This document shows positions 53,008 through 61,978 of a stretch of 64,000 nucleotides of DNA, piece after piece. Below the pieces are notes generated by a model. The model was not told where the DNA came from. It made no database searches and saw only the letters and a list, made by a program, of their open reading frames with translations. Position numbers and translations under genes: made by a program. Source of the DNA: Desulfatibacillum alkenivorans DSM 16219 (GTDB taxonomy: Bacteria; Desulfobacterota; Desulfobacteria; Desulfobacterales; Desulfatibacillaceae); the NCBI RefSeq assembly GCF_900142135.1, contig NZ_FQZU01000020.1, forward strand, positions 39,213 to 103,212, read 5' to 3'. Position 1 is the stretch's first letter; each line of letters opens with the position of its first letter.

Positions 53008-53211
53008 GGGCCAGGACGTAGAAAGCCCTTGGAGCCCTGCTTCTCTCAGGAATTTCCTATTTGGAAACTGCTGCAATAAAATAGATTCATTCAATACTGC
53101 ACTAAGTTTGACGTTTAACACGGTTAGTGATAGGCGTTTATACATACTCGTGAATTTTCCCGGAAATAATTTTCGGCGACATTTTGCAGCCGGATTGAAA
53201 AGCTCGATCAT

Positions 53212-53223
53212 GGAAACGTTTCC
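53212..53223. promoter_or_regulatory. Palindrome GGAAACGTTTCC, copy 1 (candidate operator)
   Basis: Perfect 12-base palindrome 89 bases upstream of cas6. The identical sequence occurs at 55439-55450, before cas10. The core AAACGTTT also occurs at 58022-58029, before csm2. Confidence 0.6.
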
Positions 53224-53312
53224 TTTATTGCCGTTTGCCCCATACGATAATAATTTTGCTTCCCAAGATGGCCCCCAAACATCAAGCATTCATTTATTGA
53301 AAGGTTATCCAA

Positions 53313-54305
53313 ATGTCTATTTTACGCCAAACTGACCAGAAAACGGAAGTGGAAAACGGCCCCGGAATGGTTGTTGGCGACTATCACTTCCGGTGCACCC
53401 TTACCAGAGAAGCGTTGTTGCCTGCTTATAAGGGGTCCACTTTTCGGGGGGTATTCGGCCATTCCCTTAAAAGGGTGGTGTGCACTTTTAAGAACAAAGA
53501 GTGCCATGAGTGCCTGCTTAATAACCGGTGTCTTTACGCCAAGATATTCATTGATGAGAGTACGTTCGATCCCGAGCAAAAGGGGGCCCCAAGCATACCA
53601 AAGCCTTATGTGATCAAGCCTCCGAAAACTATTAACAGCCATATGCTCGAAGGAGATGCCTTTGATTTTCATCTTTTGCTTTTTGGAGATGTAAACAAGG
53701 AGCTGCCCTACTTTGTGTATGCGTTTTCGGAAATAGGGAATTTGGGGATCGGAAAGCGGATTGACGGGCATAGGGCGGGATTCGTTGTAAACGAAATACT
53801 GCATAATGAAGAAGTCATATACACCGATGAGGAGAAAACCTTGACAGGGGGGACTTACGGAAATTCAGTTGGACTGGGAAAAACTCCGGCCCCCAAGGAC
53901 GAACCTTTTGTAGTCCAAGTTTTTTTGGAAACGCCCCTGCGACTTAAGTTTGGGAATCATCTTCAGGCGGATCTTCCGTTTCACGTACTTATCCGGGCGG
54001 CGCTTCGCAGAATATCCACCCTCTTCAACCAGTATGGAGAAGGGGAGCCGGACCTGGATTACAAGGGATTGGTGAAAAGGGCTCAGGAAGTGGAAGCAGT
54101 AGATTCCAACCTCCATTGGTATGATTGGAAACGGTATTCTAACAGGCAGGACAAATCCATGCTCATGGGAGGGATAAGCGGCTCCGTGGATTATTTTGGG
54201 AAGTTGGAAGAGTTTCTTCCTATCCTGCGTCTGGCGGAACTGCTTCATGTAGGTAAGCAGACCACTTTCGGTTTAGGCGAATTTCGTATGGAGGTGATGC
54301 GATGA
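53313..54305 (+). CDS. cas6: Cas6-family pre-crRNA endoribonuclease
   Basis: 330 residues. RAMP-fold protein of the CRISPR_Cas6 (PF10040-like) group: FRGVFGHSLKRVVCTFKN, the cysteine cluster CHECLLNNRCLYA, a central LLLFGDVNKELPYFVYAF segment and the C-terminal glycine-rich GKQTTFGLGEFRMEV. It should cut the CRISPR transcript within repeats. First gene of the locus; stop overlaps the next start by four bases. Confidence 0.88.
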   Translation: MSILRQTDQKTEVENGPGMVVGDYHFRCTLTREALLPAYKGSTFRGVFGHSLKRVVCTFKNKECHECLLNNRCLYAKIFIDESTFDPEQKGAPSIPKPYVIKPPKTINSHMLEGDAFDFHLLLFGDVNKELPYFVYAFSEIGNLGIGKRIDGHRAGFVVNEILHNEEVIYTDEEKTLTGGTYGNSVGLGKTPAPKDEPFVVQVFLETPLRLKFGNHLQADLPFHVLIRAALRRISTLFNQYGEGEPDLDYKGLVKRAQEVEAVDSNLHWYDWKRYSNRQDKSMLMGGISGSVDYFGKLEEFLPILRLAELLHVGKQTTFGLGEFRMEVMR

Positions 54306-55432
54306 AAAATATTCTTCTGGCGGTTGTCGGCCTAAGCCCCCAGGTGGTTACAGAGACCCTGTATGCTCTGCACCAGCAGCAAAAAGAGGTTCATGCCATT
54401 CACATAATCACGACGCGTGATGGGAAGGAACAAGTCTACGCAAATCTTCTTGGAGGAGAAAACAGCGCCTACCAGAAATATTTGAGGGATTATGAAATCG
54501 ATCCGGCTTCAATCGAATTCACCCACCATAATGTCCACGTGATTCATGATTCCGTCGGGAACGAAATTCCCGACATTATTGACGGGGAAGACAATGAACT
54601 ATTGCTGCGGCTGTGCATGGACAAAGCCTTTCATTTAACAAAAGACCCTGAATCCGCAGTCTTCTTCTCCGTTGCCGGAGGAAGGAAGACCATGAGTTCA
54701 TGCCTGGCCTTGGCTGCACAGATGTATGGCCGGCCCCAGGACAGGCTTTATCATGTCCTGGTAAGCCCGCAGTTTGAAAGCAACAGAGACTTTTATTTTC
54801 CGCCTAAAGAATCAGCCCTCATTGAGGTCCGTGATAAAGACAACCTCCCCATACATATGGAGACCGGGCGTGCTCAGGTAAGTCTTATACCATTGCCTTT
54901 CATCTCCGTTCGTGACCGTCTGACCCCGGCGCATTTGATAGAACCGGCTGATCCTGCGACCCTGATGCTTTCTCTGGTGAAAGGCGGCCAGCAGCCGGTT
55001 ACCGTCAGTCTGGCTGACAAAAAAATAAAATATAAAGGAAGGGAGTGCGATTTAAGGCCGGCGCATATGGCGCTGTACTTTTTCCTGGCTTCACAAAAAA
55101 AGGAATGCAGGCCCGAGAAAAAGGATGCTTCCTGCAAAAATTGTACGGATTGTTTTGTGGAGTGGGACGACATTGAAGAGAAGCATCCTGAAATCACAAA
55201 TGTGTACCAAAAAATTGCTGGGACTCGCCCTGTCGGCGAGATGAGCAAAGACGGAATAATGTCAATCTCTTACGAAAATTTTAATGGCTACAAATCTAAG
55301 GCGAATAAACAACTAATCAGTAGTTTTGGGGAGTTCGCCAAAAAATTTCTTGTCATAGCCTCAGATCGATCCGGGGACAACATCCGATACGGGATCCATT
55401 TGGACAAGGAGCTTCTCAGGCTGGAATATTAG
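54302..55432 (+). CDS. NE0113/Crn-type CRISPR ring-nuclease-family protein with wHTH-like domain
   Basis: 376 residues. The N-terminal part (about 1-215) matches the CRISPR-associated NE0113 family (annotated as Csm6-like ring nuclease): NILLAVVGLSPQVVTETLYAL and FFSVAGGRKTMSSCLALAA. These proteins recognise cyclic oligoadenylate. The remainder (about 230-376) contains YKSKANKQLISSFGEFAKKF followed by RYGIHLDKE, and looks like a winged-helix fold as in OmpR/PhoB-type DNA-binding domains. This suggests a ligand-sensing regulator like Crn1/Csa3-type CARF-HTH proteins. A matching palindrome lies before and after the gene. A Cys-rich insert (CKNCTDC) is unexplained. Confidence 0.78.
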   Translation: MKNILLAVVGLSPQVVTETLYALHQQQKEVHAIHIITTRDGKEQVYANLLGGENSAYQKYLRDYEIDPASIEFTHHNVHVIHDSVGNEIPDIIDGEDNELLLRLCMDKAFHLTKDPESAVFFSVAGGRKTMSSCLALAAQMYGRPQDRLYHVLVSPQFESNRDFYFPPKESALIEVRDKDNLPIHMETGRAQVSLIPLPFISVRDRLTPAHLIEPADPATLMLSLVKGGQQPVTVSLADKKIKYKGRECDLRPAHMALYFFLASQKKECRPEKKDASCKNCTDCFVEWDDIEEKHPEITNVYQKIAGTRPVGEMSKDGIMSISYENFNGYKSKANKQLISSFGEFAKKFLVIASDRSGDNIRYGIHLDKELLRLEY

Positions 55433-55438
55433 GCAGAC

Positions 55439-55450
55439 GGAAACGTTTCC
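55439..55450. promoter_or_regulatory. Palindrome GGAAACGTTTCC, copy 2 (candidate operator)
   Basis: Same 12-base palindrome as at 53212, seven bases after the NE0113-family stop and 113 bases before cas10. Its context suits an operator for the cas10-csm unit. Confidence 0.6.
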
Positions 55451-55562
55451 AAACTTTAACATGTGTTTTTTGCGTGCTTAAAATGAAATCGAAAACCGAT
55501 GCTAAAGGGCGCAACAGCCTTTTTACCCTGGATCTTAAAGCAATCGGGAAAGGACGATAATC

Positions 55563-58019
55563 ATGGAGGAATTAAAACGGGTTGTACTTGCAGCGCTGCT
55601 TCACGACATCGGCAAGTTCGCCCAAAGGGCGAAAAGGCCGTACTCCAAGGACATGGAGGGAGAGTACCTTACAAACTACAAGGGCAAAGCCGGGCACTGG
55701 CACACAGTCTATACAGACTACTTTATTGAAAATGACCTCCCCCTCCCCAAGGACATAAGGGAGGACAGGTCCAAGGTTGCCAGGATGGCTTCAGCCCACC
55801 ACAAACCCAACCATGACGACGCGGCCGAAATGTCCATCATGATAGCGGACCGGTTGAGTTCAGGTGAAAGGGAAGAACACGCACATTCCGAAGAGCCGCC
55901 TTCTTTCAGGGAAGCCCGGCTGGTTTCCGTCTTTGACCAGGTCCAGATGGGACGGCATGAGTTCAACCCGCCAGGGGAATGGTTTCACCGTCTCGTTCCA
56001 TTGGATCCGCAGGAAGACCAATTTTTTCCGATCCAGGCCAAAGCATCCGGGGATCCTGAAGAATATGCAGCGCTTTTTGACAGCTTTATGTCGGACATAG
56101 AAAAGATCAGCCAGGACTTGCCCTTTGATCTGTATCTTGAAGCTCTGGCCACGACCTTGGAATCATATACATGGTGCATCCCGTCATCCACGTATAAGAC
56201 CCTGGCTGACATCTCGCTGTACGACCACGGATTTACAACAGCGTCCATCGCCCAGGCTTTGTTCCTGTTTCACAAGAACAAAGGGACGGCGCCCAGGGAA
56301 AAGGATGAGGAAGACAAATTCATCATCCTGGGAGGCGATTTATCCGGCATACAGGATTATATATTCGGCATAAGCAAAAACTCCGGCAGAGGCGTTTCAA
56401 AGATTTTCCGCGCCCGTTCGTTTTACCTGCAGGCGGTGGTGCGTTCCGTCATCCTCTCCATATGTCAGCGCCTGGGTGTTCATGGCGTGTGCCGGCTTAT
56501 GGACTCGGGCGGGAAGTTCATGCTGCTCCTCCCCCTGCTGCCGGAAGTGCAGGAAAAACTGTCTGTCCTCGAGAAAGAGGTGCACAGCTGGTTCAAGGGA
56601 CGCTTTAAAGGGCTGTTAAGCATGAGCCTGTCCTGGCAAACCACGCTGTCTCAAAAGGATTTCGAACCGGAAACATTCAGGAAGAAACTGGATCAAACCC
56701 ACGACGCGCTGGAAGTCGCCAAGCTCAGAAAGCTGAAAACAGCCATAGCAAATGACGGCCCCGTCATCACAGAAGATTACGACGAGCGGGAAGGCGGCAA
56801 TTGCACCATATGCGGGTACAATCCATCCGACGTGGAATGCACCGAATCAATCGCAAAAAAGGAAGGCCAGGAAGTCAGTCTGTGCAGGGAGTGTTTCCAG
56901 CAGATTGTGGAAATCGGCGCCAACCTGCCTAAAAAGCAATATTACACCTATGCGGACAAGGGCGATATTGAACTGTTCGACGGAGTGCATTTCTCCATGC
57001 TCGCAAAGCCACCTGCTCATTTCCAAGGCGTATTAGCCATGGAGACGCCGGCCATTACGCCCGGCATGGCCCATGCCCGCATAGCCAGAAGCCTTCCTTC
57101 CATCACTGAAGAAGAACTTATGGACAATGACTGGTTTTCCGCCCTGGACAATGAAAACGGAGAAATCCCCCTGGAGGCTGGTCAGGTGAAAACCTTTGGA
57201 ATGATAGCCGCCAAGGCCAGGAAAAAGACCGGAGAGGGGCTGGTGGGCAGAGCGCTGTTGAGCTTCATGAAAGCAGACGTCGACAACCTGGGGCTGGTAT
57301 TCAGCATGGGATTGGGAGACAGGCTTTCCGTGGCGCGTTTTTCGTTTTTGTCACGAATGCTCAGTTTCTTTTTTTCCGACTACCTGACCACATTGTGTGA
57401 ACAGCGCTTTCCCGACATCTACACCGTGTTTGCCGGAGGGGACGACCTGTTCATGGTGGGGCCATGGAATCAGACTCTGGAGTTTGCGCTCAGGGTCAGG
57501 GAGGATTTCGCAAAATTTTGCGGAAACAACCCGGACCTGACCCTGTCCGCGGCGGTGATGCCGGCCAAGCCTCGCCTGCCTATGCGCAAAGCGGCCGCTT
57601 TGGTGGAGGACTGGCTCGATAAAGCAAAAGACTCCGGCCCGGAAAAAGACAAGCTGTGCTTCCTGGATGAGGCCTTTTCCTGGGCGGACATGCGGGATCT
57701 GATGATTCTGGGCGGCAACTTTGAAAAAGCCATGGAAGAAAAAGACCGAACCAGGTTTACTCCCAGCTTTGTTTATCGCCTGCTTGAATATCAGAGGATG
57801 TACAAACGGTTCATCCAGGAAAACAAAATCCGTTTTGGCAGATACCTCTCCCACGCTCACTATGACATCGGGAGGAACATTGTAGACCCCAGGGGAGGCA
57901 ACCAGGTTGAGGTGGACATGCTTTATTCCATTTTTGCGGTAGGCGCCGAGTCCCGGCCCCTACTGGATAACCTGCATGTGCCCCTTTATTACGCCATTAA
58001 CCGAAACAGGAAAGAATAA
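55563..58019 (+). CDS. cas10: Type III-A Cas10 (Csm1) with HD and GGDD
   Basis: 818 residues. N-terminal HD domain (ALLHDIGKFAQRA, then HTVYTDYF and SAHHKPNHDD) expected to cut ssDNA. Then GGDLSGIQDYIFG, a zinc site (Cys414, 417, 441, 444), a first palm domain, and the second palm with an intact cyclase GGDD at 625-628, which makes cyclic oligoadenylates when target RNA is bound. Both activities look intact. It is the signature subunit of a Csm complex. Confidence 0.93.
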   Translation: MEELKRVVLAALLHDIGKFAQRAKRPYSKDMEGEYLTNYKGKAGHWHTVYTDYFIENDLPLPKDIREDRSKVARMASAHHKPNHDDAAEMSIMIADRLSSGEREEHAHSEEPPSFREARLVSVFDQVQMGRHEFNPPGEWFHRLVPLDPQEDQFFPIQAKASGDPEEYAALFDSFMSDIEKISQDLPFDLYLEALATTLESYTWCIPSSTYKTLADISLYDHGFTTASIAQALFLFHKNKGTAPREKDEEDKFIILGGDLSGIQDYIFGISKNSGRGVSKIFRARSFYLQAVVRSVILSICQRLGVHGVCRLMDSGGKFMLLLPLLPEVQEKLSVLEKEVHSWFKGRFKGLLSMSLSWQTTLSQKDFEPETFRKKLDQTHDALEVAKLRKLKTAIANDGPVITEDYDEREGGNCTICGYNPSDVECTESIAKKEGQEVSLCRECFQQIVEIGANLPKKQYYTYADKGDIELFDGVHFSMLAKPPAHFQGVLAMETPAITPGMAHARIARSLPSITEEELMDNDWFSALDNENGEIPLEAGQVKTFGMIAAKARKKTGEGLVGRALLSFMKADVDNLGLVFSMGLGDRLSVARFSFLSRMLSFFFSDYLTTLCEQRFPDIYTVFAGGDDLFMVGPWNQTLEFALRVREDFAKFCGNNPDLTLSAAVMPAKPRLPMRKAAALVEDWLDKAKDSGPEKDKLCFLDEAFSWADMRDLMILGGNFEKAMEEKDRTRFTPSFVYRLLEYQRMYKRFIQENKIRFGRYLSHAHYDIGRNIVDPRGGNQVEVDMLYSIFAVGAESRPLLDNLHVPLYYAINRNRKE

Positions 58020-58021
58020 CC

Positions 58022-58029
58022 AAACGTTT
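58022..58029. promoter_or_regulatory. Palindrome core AAACGTTT, copy 3
   Basis: The eight-base core of the GGAAACGTTTCC palindrome, between cas10 and csm2. The flanks differ, so it may be chance or a weak site. Confidence 0.3.
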
Positions 58030-58061
58030 TTTCTATATAAAACCCCAAAGGAGGTTCGAAG

Positions 58062-58481
58062 ATGAGCTACTATCGCGATGAGAATAATAACATTAGATGC
58101 AACCTTTTAGATGAGGATGCTCTAAAGCTGGCTCGCAGCTTTATAAAGTACAAGCCTCACAGAGACAATGAGCCTGACAAGAAAGGTTCGCTAACCCCTA
58201 CCCAGTTGCGCCGCTTCTATAAGGACTTCAAGCAACTGGAAAAAAAGGTCAAATCCAAAACGAATTTTGAAGCTGTCAAGCCGCTCATAAAAATGGTGAA
58301 ATCCAAGGCCAATTATGCAGCCAGAGAAGACAATCCCAAAATCCCTCGTAATTTCAAGTCGTTCTTGGTTGAAAATATTGATAGGATAGACATGTCGGAA
58401 GACTTCGAGGCCTTCATGCTTCATTTTGAGGCTGTGGTAGGCTTTTACTATGGATTACCGGGTATTAAAAAGCTGCGATAA
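58062..58481 (+). CDS. csm2: Csm2, small subunit
   Basis: 139 residues, all-helical and basic (RFYKDFKQLEKKVKSK, MVKSKANYAAREDN). Length and position after cas10 fit Csm2, which lines the crRNA groove of the type III-A complex. Start follows AAAGGAGG. Confidence 0.88.
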   Translation: MSYYRDENNNIRCNLLDEDALKLARSFIKYKPHRDNEPDKKGSLTPTQLRRFYKDFKQLEKKVKSKTNFEAVKPLIKMVKSKANYAAREDNPKIPRNFKSFLVENIDRIDMSEDFEAFMLHFEAVVGFYYGLPGIKKLR

Positions 58482-58497
58482 AATCAAGGAGGATAGA

Positions 58498-59196
58498 ATG
58501 AAACTGGAAAAAATCATCAAGATTTCCGGCAAAATAAAAGTGATCACCGGTCTGCATATCGGGGCCGCCAGTGAAACCATCGAAATCGGCGGCATGGACA
58601 ATCCCATCATCAAGGACCCCTTGCCGGAAAGCGGCGCGCCTTATATTCCCGGCTCGTCCCTTAAAGGCAAACTCCGCAGCCTGTTGGAGATCAAGGAAGG
58701 CCGCTTTGTAATGGGAAAAGGGAGGGCCGACGGCGCCCCTTGCGATTGCGGGCAAAAAGACTGCCCGGTCTGTCCGGTCTTTGGAACCTCCGCCTCAAAA
58801 GACAAGGGGCGGAACGGCAACGATGTGCAGGGGCCCACCCGTGTGGTGGTCCGGGACGCCATGCTTTCCAGCGACTGGAAAAAGCGGTTCGAAGAGGGCG
58901 ATCTCCCCATGGAGGTGAAATACGAAAACTCCATCAACCGCATTTCCTGCATGGCCAATCCCCGGCCCTTGGAAAGGGTTCCCGCGGGCGTGGAGTTTGA
59001 TTTCAACATCTCCTTCAAAAAATTCGACGAAGACCCGGACAATTACTTCCAGAACCTGCTCAAGGCCATGAAAATGCTGGAACTGGACGCTCTGGGAGGA
59101 GCAGGCTCTCGGGGATGCGGGCAAATAAAATTTTGCCCACTGCTGATCGACGGCGTGGAACAGTCGGAAGATTTCCTGGAATCCCTGAGCCTGTAA
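58498..59196 (+). CDS. csm3: Csm3, backbone RAMP subunit
   Basis: 232 residues from the ATG at 58498 (AAGGAGG). RAMP fold with the catalytic aspartate (Asp34 in IGGMDNPIIKD) and the Gly-rich PYIPGSSLKGKLRSLLE. Multiple copies form the backbone and cut target RNA at six-base intervals. A CxC cluster (CDCGQKDCPVC) is likely a zinc site. The open frame extends upstream into csm2 but has no ribosome site there. Confidence 0.92.
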   Translation: MKLEKIIKISGKIKVITGLHIGAASETIEIGGMDNPIIKDPLPESGAPYIPGSSLKGKLRSLLEIKEGRFVMGKGRADGAPCDCGQKDCPVCPVFGTSASKDKGRNGNDVQGPTRVVVRDAMLSSDWKKRFEEGDLPMEVKYENSINRISCMANPRPLERVPAGVEFDFNISFKKFDEDPDNYFQNLLKAMKMLELDALGGAGSRGCGQIKFCPLLIDGVEQSEDFLESLSL

Positions 59197-59209
59197 ACAG
59201 GAGGCGCCC

Positions 59210-60238
59210 ATGTTGCACAGGTATAAAATCACGCCTCGCTCGCCGGTCATCACGCCGTTGGCGTCCGATACCCTTTTCGGCCATTTGTGCTGGGCCATTC
59301 GGTATCGGGATGGCGAGGAGGCTTTGGAAAAGTTCCTGCTGGAATACGGCCAGGGGCCGGCGCCGATCATATTTTCATCCTGCTTTGCCGCCGACACCCT
59401 GCCCAGGCCTGTTTTGCCTCCTCCCACAAGGGAACAGACCGCTCAATTTGTAAAGTCCGGGTTTGGCGAAACCCAACAGGACCTGTTCAACGGCCTCTCC
59501 GCCATTAAAAAATGGAACAAGGCGGGCCGGATATCCCTGGAAGACTGGCAAAGCCTTAAGGGCGAGTACGATCCGCTGAAATTGTACTCTCTGTTCTTGA
59601 GCCGGCGGGACTCCGAGGGCGAGGCAAAAGCCTCTGCGCCCGTTCAGGACTCCACCATGCACAACACCATCAACAGGGAGAGCGGGACCGTGCAGGAAGG
59701 CGGCCTTTTTGTCAGGGATAAAACCTGGTACGCCCGGGATACCGTACTGGACCTGTACGTCAGGACCAGAGACTCGGAAGCAGCCGCCGTTGCGGACTGG
59801 TTCTTGACGGAATATCTTCCGGCCTCCGGCTACGGGGCGGACAAGTCGGCGGGCATGGGGGTCCTGGACATTGAAAAGGATTCGAACTTTGATCCTTCAT
59901 CCCTGGAAGCCGAAAACCCCAATGTGCAGATGTCGCTCTCCTTTTGCGCTTTCAGCGGAATGGAAGAGCTTCCTGCACTGTACCGCCTGACAACCCGCTT
60001 TGGAAAGCTGGGGGGCGACTTTGCCTATTCCAGCCCCACGGGCGGGCCTCCCAGGCCCTTTAAAAAGCCCATCCTCATGTTTGCTCCGGGGGCGGTCTTT
60101 GGCGGCGACAGCCGGTTGGACGAGGTCGGCCTGCTTAAAAACGTGCACTCGGATGAGAGGATCCGCCATTGCGGCATCCCCTTAACCATACCGTTTTCCA
60201 TCAAAGAGGAAAATTTCCATGAATGGTTTGCAATTTGA
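59210..60238 (+). CDS. csm4: Csm4, crRNA 5'-handle binding subunit
   Basis: 342 residues, ATG after ACAGGAGGCGCCC. The N-terminus YKITPRSPVITPLASDTLFGHLCWAI is the Csm4 motif. The C-terminus contains YGADKSAGMGVLDI, a glycine-rich RAMP loop. It binds the crRNA handle and contacts Cas10. Its end overlaps csm5 by 20 bases. Confidence 0.9.
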   Translation: MLHRYKITPRSPVITPLASDTLFGHLCWAIRYRDGEEALEKFLLEYGQGPAPIIFSSCFAADTLPRPVLPPPTREQTAQFVKSGFGETQQDLFNGLSAIKKWNKAGRISLEDWQSLKGEYDPLKLYSLFLSRRDSEGEAKASAPVQDSTMHNTINRESGTVQEGGLFVRDKTWYARDTVLDLYVRTRDSEAAAVADWFLTEYLPASGYGADKSAGMGVLDIEKDSNFDPSSLEAENPNVQMSLSFCAFSGMEELPALYRLTTRFGKLGGDFAYSSPTGGPPRPFKKPILMFAPGAVFGGDSRLDEVGLLKNVHSDERIRHCGIPLTIPFSIKEENFHEWFAI

Positions 60239-61652
60239 AAAACACAGGGCGGAGTTTGAACTCCTGACTCCCGTCCACATCGGAACCGGGGAGGAACTGG
60301 ATCCCTTTTCCTACGTGATCCGGGACGGAAGCCTGCATTTCATCGATCTGGTTAAATGGATGGAATCCTATGAAGACCAGGAAACCCTGCTGCGTATGAC
60401 GGATACGGACAACTTTGCGGCCCTGCGCTCTTTTGTGGCCGAAAATGTCTCCATTGAAAAGGCCGGCATGGGATCCGTCAAGGTGGAGTCCCATAAGCTC
60501 CTAAAAACCTATGAAAAGGCCATCAAAGAACGGGACCCCAAAAACCAGGTGCTGGTGGGCCCCATGATGCGAAACTTCGTCACAGGCCAGGCATACATAC
60601 CGGGATCCAGCGTCAAAGGCGCCATTCGGACGGCCCTGGCCAACCCCTGCGTGGGCCCTGCCCGCGTGAGAAAAGGAGACAGGGACGCCTCGGAAAAAAT
60701 ATTTGGGAGAATCAAGGACGATCCCATGCGCTGGCTCAAAATCCCGGACATTTCCCTGGGCCCGGACGCCACCGTCATTGTGGAGCCCGTGGAAGTGTCA
60801 AACAAGCCGGACAAGTCTCCCACCCCCAAAGGCCATGTGGAAGCCGCTCACGCCCTGGCGACAGGCAGACCCAACAAGCGCTCGGCGGTTTTATCCCTGG
60901 CCCCGTTTCCCCTCCATGGAAACACGGTGGACGCCCAGTACCTCCTGGATGCGCTGAACGATTTTTATGTGCATAAGTATGTTCAGGAAGCCTTGAGGTT
61001 TTATAATGCAGGCCCTGTCGCCAGAGTGGGGAAAATTCTGGAGCCCGTCAACTGCATTGTCAAAAACCTCGCCTCCAACGAAGCGATCCTCCGGGTCGGC
61101 AGATTCTCCCATGTGGAATGCATGACCCTGGATGATGTGCTGGATCCCATAACCCGTAAAAAAAATGGCAAACGCATGCCGTACGGAACCACGCGGACCC
61201 TGGCCAATCAGCTTTATCCCTTTGGGTGGATAAAGGTGCGCTTTCCCGCACTTCCCCTGAAGGACAAAAAGCCCTATCCCTGGCCCAATAATCTGGCCGC
61301 CTCCGAGAACGCTCCGGTGCAAAAACTGTCCGCTGCGGCCGCCCCGGGTCAAGCCGGCGCATCGCCTCAAGCCCCCACAAAAACCGGGGAGGCGGCAAAA
61401 TCCGCCATGTCCAGGATTCCTCCGGCCCAGGTGAAGGAAACCTCCCGACTGGAGCCCTTACTAAAACAGTTGACGTTGCTCAAACCCAACGACAAGGTGG
61501 GCATGGACCGCATGATAGATGCCCTGGAAAGGCTGTCGGAAGTTCAGGACAAAAACGCCTTGGGCAATGCCATCATTGCCAAGCTCAAAAAAGCGGGCAT
61601 GTGGAAAAAGCATCCCCGCAAGCTGGATGTCCTGTCCAACATGGACGACTAA
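60219..61652 (+). CDS. csm5: Csm5, crRNA 3'-end subunit with long C-terminal extension
   Basis: 477 residues, longer than the usual 350-400. The RAMP part (1 to about 365) shows ELLTPVHIGTGEELDPFSYV, YIPGSSVKGAIRTALANP and FDPITRKKNGK-like loops. It caps the 3' end of the crRNA and helps recruit trimming nucleases. After residue about 370 there is an Ala/Pro-rich linker (AAAAPGQAGASPQAPTKTG) and a small helical domain of about 70 residues (TLLKPNDKVGMDRMIDAL), possibly a protein-binding module. Confidence 0.87.
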   Translation: MNGLQFEKHRAEFELLTPVHIGTGEELDPFSYVIRDGSLHFIDLVKWMESYEDQETLLRMTDTDNFAALRSFVAENVSIEKAGMGSVKVESHKLLKTYEKAIKERDPKNQVLVGPMMRNFVTGQAYIPGSSVKGAIRTALANPCVGPARVRKGDRDASEKIFGRIKDDPMRWLKIPDISLGPDATVIVEPVEVSNKPDKSPTPKGHVEAAHALATGRPNKRSAVLSLAPFPLHGNTVDAQYLLDALNDFYVHKYVQEALRFYNAGPVARVGKILEPVNCIVKNLASNEAILRVGRFSHVECMTLDDVLDPITRKKNGKRMPYGTTRTLANQLYPFGWIKVRFPALPLKDKKPYPWPNNLAASENAPVQKLSAAAAPGQAGASPQAPTKTGEAAKSAMSRIPPAQVKETSRLEPLLKQLTLLKPNDKVGMDRMIDALERLSEVQDKNALGNAIIAKLKKAGMWKKHPRKLDVLSNMDD

Positions 61653-61770
61653 CCGCCTGGTTGGGCGAATATCCGGGAATGGTTCTTTGACAATTTATTT
61701 CCAGGCCTGATTCAGGCGATAATCATGGATAATCCATGTTTTCGCAAATATCAGGCTATTGGAAAATGAT

Positions 61771-61945
61771 GCAGAAATTGACCTGACCTATGAAGGGTTT
61801 GCGACCCCGGAGCCTTGAAGCTCACTTCGACCGTTTGGCCACTTTCGTAGAAATTGACCTGGCTCACGAAGGGATTGCGACAGCATCAGGAAGATTAGCA
61901 TTACAAAGATTAGCATGTAGAAATTGACCTGATTTTGAAGGGATG
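61771..61945 (+). CRISPR. Degenerate three-repeat CRISPR mini-array
   Basis: Three related units begin at 61771, 61847 and 61917. Each has (G)(T/C)AGAAATTGACCTG, a variable five- or six-base middle, then GAAGGG(A/T)T. Repeats 1 and 2 end TTGCGAC; repeat 3 is truncated to GAAGGGATG. Spacers are 41 and 35 bases (61806-61846, 61882-61916). The variable centre makes it a decayed or minimal array; it lies between csm5 and csx20, with no leader seen. Confidence 0.75.
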
Positions 61946-61978
61946 AAAAAACCAACCATTTGACATGCAGGAGGAAGA

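Larger units (their letters stand above)
52677..53312. other. Island junction: tRNA-Leu fragment, arm-like repeats, CRISPR control region
   Basis: No protein gene. Contains, left to right: a minus-strand terminator hairpin (52760-52803), the 3' half of tRNA-Leu, paired GGCACA direct repeats at 52991 and 53002, and a perfect palindrome at 53212-53223 in front of cas6. Confidence 0.7.
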
